Assembly: GCA_001801285.1 (NCBI GenBank)
Contig: MGXG01000060.1
Span: 1 to 11,947, forward strand
DNA: 11,947 bases
From: Gammaproteobacteria bacterium GWE2_37_16
Lineage (GTDB): Bacteria > Pseudomonadota > Gammaproteobacteria > UBA9339
Reading direction: 5' to 3'
Positions 7,432-11,947 of this stretch are shown here, piece by piece; positions within the stretch are counted from its first letter, which is position 1; every line of letters starts with the position of its first letter. The notes beneath the pieces were generated by a model that was given only the letters and a program-made list of their open reading frames with translations, had not been told where the DNA came from and did not search any database. The translations under genes and the position numbers were made by a program.

Positions 7432-7911
7432 ATGTCTGAAAAAACTGAAAATCAAAATAATCAAAACAACACCAACAATAAAGTATTTGATGTGGAAAGA
7501 ATTTATATCAAAAAATCATCTTTCGAGTTAATCGATGCACCTAATTCATTGCTTTTGCAATGGAAACCAGAGATGAATTTTGAAATTAAAAATTCTCACA
7601 ATAAATGGAGCGAGAATAAACTTTATGAAGTTGTTTTAAGCGCCACTTTGAAAATTAAAATTTCCGATAAAGAAATTTGTAATTGTTCTGTTGATCAAGC
7701 AGGTATTTTTAAGTTGGAAGGATTTGACGAAGAAGAAAAGAAACATATTTTATCTGCATATTGCGCCGATATTCTTTATCCATACTTGCGCCAGGCTATT
7801 TCTGAGCAAGTGGTAAATGGTAGTTTGCCGGCAGTACTTTTAAAACCGATTGGTTTTGAAGCCATCTATCAGCAGCAAAAAGAACAAGAAAAAGCCAAAG
7901 CGGCTGAATAA
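7432..7911 (+). CDS. secB: Protein-export chaperone SecB
   Basis: A 159-residue cytosolic chaperone. As a tetramer it holds precursor proteins unfolded and hands them to SecA for Sec export. After an Asn-rich N-terminal tail (residues 7-16), the family core begins 'FDVERIYIKKSSFELIDAPN' (19-38), then 'YEVVLSATLKI', 'QAGIFKLEGFDEE', and 'LSAYCADILYPYLRQAISEQ' with 'GSLPAVLLKPIGFEAIYQQQ' near the end. All match the E. coli SecB layout. A strong GGGGGAA ribosome site lies just before the ATG. It stands alone between two direct repeats, without its frequent grxC/gpsA neighbours. The exported pilins and chaperone nearby are plausible Sec clients, but no direct link is shown. Confidence 0.95.
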   Translation: MSEKTENQNNQNNTNNKVFDVERIYIKKSSFELIDAPNSLLLQWKPEMNFEIKNSHNKWSENKLYEVVLSATLKIKISDKEICNCSVDQAGIFKLEGFDEEEKKHILSAYCADILYPYLRQAISEQVVNGSLPAVLLKPIGFEAIYQQQKEQEKAKAAE

Positions 7912-7936
7912 AAATTTACTACATAGTCGGATACCA

Positions 7937-7968
7937 TCGTAGCTGCAGGTTCTGGTCTTCAACTACGA
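7937..7968 (+). other. imperfect hairpin downstream of secB
   Basis: TCGTAG-C-TG-C-AG pairs with CT-T-CA-A-CTACGA around an 8-base loop: ten of twelve positions pair. No T-run follows, so it is not a typical intrinsic terminator. It lies 26 bp after the secB stop in a segment up to 7997 with no coding sign, and may belong to a longer repeat or stabilise the secB mRNA end. Confidence 0.4.
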
Positions 7969-7997
7969 ATAACTCTGCGTTTTCAACACTGTGTAAA

Positions 7998-8236
7998 TAT
8001 ATACTCTTCGCATTTTGGTTTTATGATCGGCTCCTGCCCATCATCCTTCGGACTGGCTGCGCCATTGAAAATTTCTCATTCCTGAAATTTTTTCCGCGTT
8101 GTTGGCTTTCTCGCTCGTTTGAGTCATGTATGTCCAATACACTCCTCAAACTCGACTCGTTGCCGCCTAGCGGAAAATCCAAACTGCTCGAGTCTATTTG
8201 TGCTAACCCTGAAAACCTGTTTTCGTTTAGTATATA
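7998..8236 (+). repeat. MITE-like repeat, long copy (copy 2)
   Basis: This 239-bp direct copy of 7234-7400 has perfect 8-bp inverted termini (TATATACT at 7998-8005 and AGTATATA at 8229-8236). It carries an extra block of about 70 bp (8023-8092) after TTGGTTTT. The block is bordered by TTTT runs, so copy 1 may have lost it by slippage or short-repeat recombination. The internal GTTTGAG/CTCAAAC stem is perfect here, whereas copy 1 has one mismatch. No coding sequence. It fills most of the 415-bp gap between secB and the large gene. Confidence 0.87.
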
Positions 8237-8276
8237 AACATTATTTTTCCAGTGTAAGATTATTTTAAGTATTAAA

Positions 8277-8285
8277 TGCTATACT
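8277..8285 (+). promoter_or_regulatory. candidate extended -10 promoter for the large gene
   Basis: TGCTATACT is a good extended -10 (TGn plus TATACT at 8280-8285), about 42 bp before the ATG at 8327. A second, weaker possibility is the right end of repeat copy 2 (CTGAAA at 8209-8214, TATAAA at 8233-8238, 18-bp spacer). No Shine-Dalgarno is visible before the ATG. Confidence 0.45.
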
Positions 8286-8326
8286 AAGCGGAATTTTTAA
8301 TTAGGCATTTACTTTTTAATAATTTT

Positions 8327-11300
8327 ATGCAGCAACCACCGAATATAGCTGATTCTATAATATCTTCATCGCCAACATTGGGTACATCAGCACCAATGCT
8401 TTCCACTCCACTATCAACATCTTCACTGTTAGCGCCAATAGATTTAGAGCCGATCACGGTAGTAGCCGTTCCACCTGTAAATGACTGTTTTAAGTTTAAG
8501 TTACAAGAGCTTTTGAAAAATGATCACGATTTAACTGAAAAACGAATATTTGAAGGGTTGTTATTACCTATGGGTATCCCTGAAAATTTTGTTAAAGCAA
8601 TAGCCGGTTTTTTGCCGCAAGATAAAAAAAATGAAGCGATTTCTTTTACTTTTGCTTTTTTCAAATTGTTTTTTTTATCAGAGGTGTGTAAGGATTGTTC
8701 GCCCGGTCAAGAGACGTTTTTTTTAGCACTTAGAGATGGCGAACTTATAACTCAATTATATTATACATATGCATATGAGGGCATTAAAGTAGCGATAGAT
8801 AAAGAAAATGGTAGGGTTTTATGTTTCAACGGTAATGCCGTACAGTTGTTTTTTACCGTAATATCATTTTCATTGATGCAACAAATGAATGGTGACGCTG
8901 TCTATGAAGATTTCATGGGCATCATAGCGGCAGTATCTAAAAATTGTTCCCGTATAAAAGATCAGTTAGAGTTTTATCGTGTTTTACAGGGGAATTTACG
9001 AGCTAAATTTTATGCAAAAATGCAAAGGGATAGAAAAGGACAACAGCCTACATTGCAACAACAAGAGGTGGCAATTCCCAAAACGGTTGAATGTATTAGG
9101 GATGAACTTAAAAGAAAAATTGGAGAAATAAATAAAGACAGGTTTGTTGGAGCTAGTGGGAAAAAAGTAATCTCTAAGCAAGGAATAGCAAGACTGGTTG
9201 CGATTTATATAAGGGAGGGGGAACAGCTTGCGGATGAGAGTTTTACTTTAGAGCTGCATACTCCACAAGAAATAAATCTTATAGAAGAAAAATGGAATTG
9301 TTTTTTAGGCAAAATAACAGGAATTTTTGATAAGATTGCTTATCCTATAATATTCTTCGATTTTTCGGGAGGAAAAACAGAAAGTAACAATCCTGTTTTG
9401 AGTCAACATAGTGCGCCTAATGTTATACTTTATACATTATTTAGAGAGCTTTTTTATATAAAAAAGGCAAAAACAGCAACAGTAAGTTCCGTGCAATCAA
9501 CAGCCAATATCTCATCAGACCAATTTGTCGAAGAGCTAAGAATTTTCACAAAGAAATTATCACAATTCGCAATCAATGTATCTCAGGTATCAGGAATCTT
9601 TCCTAATGGGGCAGAAATAAACACTTTGGTAGCAAATTTCATGGCTGTTTGTGAGCAGTTATCGCAAAAAAAATCTCAAAAACAATGCAACAAAAAAATT
9701 GCTGAATTTAAAGAAAAATATATTCAATTTAGTCAACGGTTAGAAGAATGTACAGAGGCACATGTGAAGACTAATCAGATATTGAAAAAAAGAATTCCAA
9801 ATTTTAAAGCGTGGTTGGAGAGCATATCTAATTCGGAAGAAATGGCGGATTTATTTGATGATAGTGATGAAGATGATAAAAAACCCCCCAAGGAACAAAA
9901 TCAAGGGGCATCAAGTAGTGGGCTAAGTGCTTCATCCAGATCAGATTTAATAGACAAGCAAATACTAAAGGAACCTCCTGATAAACCCAAGAAGAAATCC
10001 AAAAAGAAAAATAAAAAAGCATCAGATGTTGTTTCAAGTACTTCTGCTATACCAGGCAAGCAAGCAATAGCAACCGAAATAGTTGCGGAAATATTTGATG
10101 CGACTGTAACGGAAAAATCACCACTGATTTTTTCGGTTGCTTCGTCAAGTACGCAATCAGAAGCTGTGACAGAAGATAAAGCGGGTGAACCACAAATAAG
10201 TACAAGCGCAGTAATAAGCCCAAGTACAGTATCAGTAATTACGCCATCAATTGCACCAACTATTCTGCTTACAACGGAAAAGCCAGCGATTGATTTAGTA
10301 GCTCAAATTGCAGATATAAGGAAATCAGATGATAAGCTAGAGGATGATCAAAGTGGAGGGTGGCAGGTTGTTAAGGATACAAAACATAAGAAAAGCGGCA
10401 TTAGTGATCGCGATCAAAAGACAATGTTGCCGCACGTATTACAATCACATCAGGGGCGTTCTCATTATGGTATGCAAAGACAGTTTAAGGGAAAGATCCA
10501 AGTTATAGAGGAAAAAATAGCAACCAAGCTAAAAGAGTTACCTTTAGCAATTACAATAACTCCTAAAGAAGTAGAGGTAATGAAACCAGTTGTAAAAACA
10601 ACGTTAGCTACAATTGCAACGGGTACTCCAGCAGCGCCCGTACTTACTTTAGCGCTTCCTGCACCACATGAAGCATTAAGTGAAATCTCTGTTGTGGCTA
10701 AGGGATCTGTTGTATCTTCTGGAACAACAACAGCAGTTACTTCAATATCGGATGCTTCTTCAGCAATATTAAATCATTCGCGTGTTTTAATACCTGCATC
10801 ACCACCGCTTAGTCCATTAACTCCACTATCATTATCGCCTATTTTGGGTGCGGAGCATGATGATGTTTTGGGGCATAATTTGGATGTTTCAGGTGATATT
10901 ATCGCTGAGGACTTGCCTTTAGCAACCGTCCCACCCCAAATTTTAGTTAGTTCTCAAAGTGGGGCTTCGTCAAGTTTGAAAACTGTATTGAATTTCGATG
11001 CTAGCAGAGCTTCAAGTCCTGCATCGTCAAATTTATCTCACGCAGATATTGGTAGTCCGTTTAGTCCTGTTTCAGTAACCACATCATTACAGAGTTTTGA
11101 CGCTACTTCAGGTAAACTTCCTGAATATTTATCAATCGCCAAAGAAGTTATTGAACCAATAGAATCGCGTGGTTATAAAGCCATTGTTGTTGGCGGTGCG
11201 GTTATAAGTTATTTGCAGGGATCGCAGGTTAGCCCCTCGGATATTGATCTAAGAACAAATATGCCAAGAGCAGAGCTTATCGAAGTATATAAAGTTTTTT

Positions 11301-11947
11301 CACATCGTGTATGTCCTTACGATAAGCAACTTTTTACCCTTTCAAAATACAAATGGCTAATTGATATTTATTGCCTTGATAATATTGAATATGAAGAACG
11401 TTTAAATAAACTACAAACTGATAGTTTGATCGGTGAACAAGTTTATTGGCATCCACATCTGGATACAAAAAAATATCCTTTATTAGTTCAGGATGAAGTA
11501 ACAGGAGTTTTTTCACCTCCTGGGGATGCGATAAAAAGAGTTAAAGAACGCAATTTTATGCAAAATCTTGACCCAAATGCTGTCAAAAAAAACCCACTTT
11601 TAATTTTAAGGTTACTATATCGTGTAGTGGAAAGTACTATTTTGTTAAATAGTAGGGATTTTCAATATTTTGCTTCATATAACAATACATTGAAAAAAGC
11701 CATTTTGGGAAAAAATGGCTCGGATATTAAAGCAATACCACGAGGTCAGTTGTTGACGTATTTGAAGAAATTTCTCACGAAAGATAAGTTTTTTAATTAT
11801 ATGACAACTTTTGAGCGAGTCGGCTTTTTACAGCATTTTTTGCCTAATTTACACGTTAATAAATGGCATATTCAAACTAATACAAATGGAAGTAGACTTT
11901 TAAACTATGCGCGTAACTGGTTTTATGACAAGCTTAGCGAAATGCAA
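8327..11947 (+). CDS. Large protein with C-terminal poly(A) polymerase/CCA-transferase-like domain (3' end outside window)
   Basis: One frame stays open for 1207 codons from the ATG at 8327 to the last base; an in-frame TAA at 8285 and no other upstream ATG support this start. Regions: a Ser/Thr/Pro-rich leader (1-50); an unrecognised, mostly helical-looking part (about 55-500) with a likely coiled coil near 446-490; an acidic patch 508-517 and a Lys-rich run 553-564 resembling a nuclear localisation signal; a Ser/Thr/Ala/Pro-rich stretch to about 929 with many SP/TP pairs; then a nucleotidyltransferase-like domain from 930. That domain reads 'GYKAIVVGGAV' (949-959), 'SDIDLRTN' with Asp972/Asp974, Asp1013 in 'LIDIY', and a PcnB-like arm ending 'GFLQHFLPNL' (1166-1175). 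The usual GG-x-VRD, RRDF and EDPxR motifs are altered. No secretion signal is evident at the N-terminus. ATA and AGA/AGG codons are common, unlike the neighbouring housekeeping genes. Function unknown; a host-directed effector is a guess. Confidence 0.85.
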   Translation, partial: MQQPPNIADSIISSSPTLGTSAPMLSTPLSTSSLLAPIDLEPITVVAVPPVNDCFKFKLQELLKNDHDLTEKRIFEGLLLPMGIPENFVKAIAGFLPQDKKNEAISFTFAFFKLFFLSEVCKDCSPGQETFFLALRDGELITQLYYTYAYEGIKVAIDKENGRVLCFNGNAVQLFFTVISFSLMQQMNGDAVYEDFMGIIAAVSKNCSRIKDQLEFYRVLQGNLRAKFYAKMQRDRKGQQPTLQQQEVAIPKTVECIRDELKRKIGEINKDRFVGASGKKVISKQGIARLVAIYIREGEQLADESFTLELHTPQEINLIEEKWNCFLGKITGIFDKIAYPIIFFDFSGGKTESNNPVLSQHSAPNVILYTLFRELFYIKKAKTATVSSVQSTANISSDQFVEELRIFTKKLSQFAINVSQVSGIFPNGAEINTLVANFMAVCEQLSQKKSQKQCNKKIAEFKEKYIQFSQRLEECTEAHVKTNQILKKRIPNFKAWLESISNSEEMADLFDDSDEDDKKPPKEQNQGASSSGLSASSRSDLIDKQILKEPPDKPKKKSKKKNKKASDVVSSTSAIPGKQAIATEIVAEIFDATVTEKSPLIFSVASSSTQSEAVTEDKAGEPQISTSAVISPSTVSVITPSIAPTILLTTEKPAIDLVAQIADIRKSDDKLEDDQSGGWQVVKDTKHKKSGISDRDQKTMLPHVLQSHQGRSHYGMQRQFKGKIQVIEEKIATKLKELPLAITITPKEVEVMKPVVKTTLATIATGTPAAPVLTLALPAPHEALSEISVVAKGSVVSSGTTTAVTSISDASSAILNHSRVLIPASPPLSPLTPLSLSPILGAEHDDVLGHNLDVSGDIIAEDLPLATVPPQILVSSQSGASSSLKTVLNFDASRASSPASSNLSHADIGSPFSPVSVTTSLQSFDATSGKLPEYLSIAKEVIEPIESRGYKAIVVGGAVISYLQGSQVSPSDIDLRTNMPRAELIEVYKVFSHRVCPYDKQLFTLSKYKWLIDIYCLDNIEYEERLNKLQTDSLIGEQVYWHPHLDTKKYPLLVQDEVTGVFSPPGDAIKRVKERNFMQNLDPNAVKKNPLLILRLLYRVVESTILLNSRDFQYFASYNNTLKKAILGKNGSDIKAIPRGQLLTYLKKFLTKDKFFNYMTTFERVGFLQHFLPNLHVNKWHIQTNTNGSRLLNYARNWFYDKLSEMQ

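Noticed and set aside
7250..7531. 93-codon plus-strand frame overlapping repeat copy 1 and the secB start
   Set aside because: It lies in the non-coding repeat and runs out of frame into secB; the translation has no family resemblance.
7234..8236. secB plus flanking repeats as a composite transposon
   Set aside because: No transposase is present and the repeats are far too short to be insertion sequences; only MITE-like structure is supported.
9365..9379. SGGKT in the large protein as a nucleotide-binding P-loop
   Set aside because: The spacing of a Walker A motif (GxxxxGK[ST]) is not met, and no Walker B is apparent.
9828..10037. 69-codon minus-strand frame inside the large gene
   Set aside because: It is antisense to the acidic/Lys-rich region; low-complexity codons on plus leave few stops on minus. 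No ribosome site or family match.

Overview
The window comes from an AT-rich, probably gammaproteobacterial chromosome. The evidence is a tRNA-Gly(CCC) with genome-encoded CCA, an AsmA-type envelope protein, TrmB, PyrG, an E. coli-like transketolase whose active-site residues sit at the same numbers as in E. coli TktA, and the proteobacterial export chaperone SecB. A very large protein with eukaryote-like low-complexity segments at the right end suggests a host-associated lineage, perhaps of the Legionellales/Coxiellaceae type. That placement is inference only.

Layout from left to right. On the minus strand, 1-340 holds the start of an AsmA-family gene, with tRNA-Gly just upstream at 377-450. 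On the plus strand, trmB (655-1323) and pyrG (1348-2994) form a tight pair. A small fimbrial island of archaic (Csu-like) chaperone-usher type follows: one plus-strand spore-coat-U-type pilin (3038-3529) converges, with a 3-bp gap, on a minus-strand pair of a periplasmic chaperone (3533-4276) and a second pilin (4358-4942). No usher or tip adhesin is present. Transketolase follows on plus (start chosen at 5214, end 7223). secB (7432-7911) lies between two direct copies of a MITE-like repeat (7234-7400 and 7998-8236). The repeats have imperfect inverted ends, and their right ends supply -35/-10-like elements to the next gene.

The most notable object is an uninterrupted plus-strand reading frame from 8327 to the window edge, at least 1207 codons. 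It encodes an unknown, probably helical N-terminal region, then an acidic/polybasic junction, then a long Ser/Thr/Pro/Ala-rich segment full of SP/TP dipeptides. It ends in a diverged class II nucleotidyltransferase / poly(A) polymerase-like domain. The metal-binding DxD is kept, but several signature residues expected in PcnB/CCA enzymes are replaced. It looks like an accessory, possibly secreted or host-directed protein rather than the housekeeping polymerase.

The housekeeping genes (tRNA modification, CTP synthesis, pentose phosphate pathway, protein export) are ordinary. The accessory interest lies in the usher-less fimbrial cluster, the repeat pair around secB and the giant protein.
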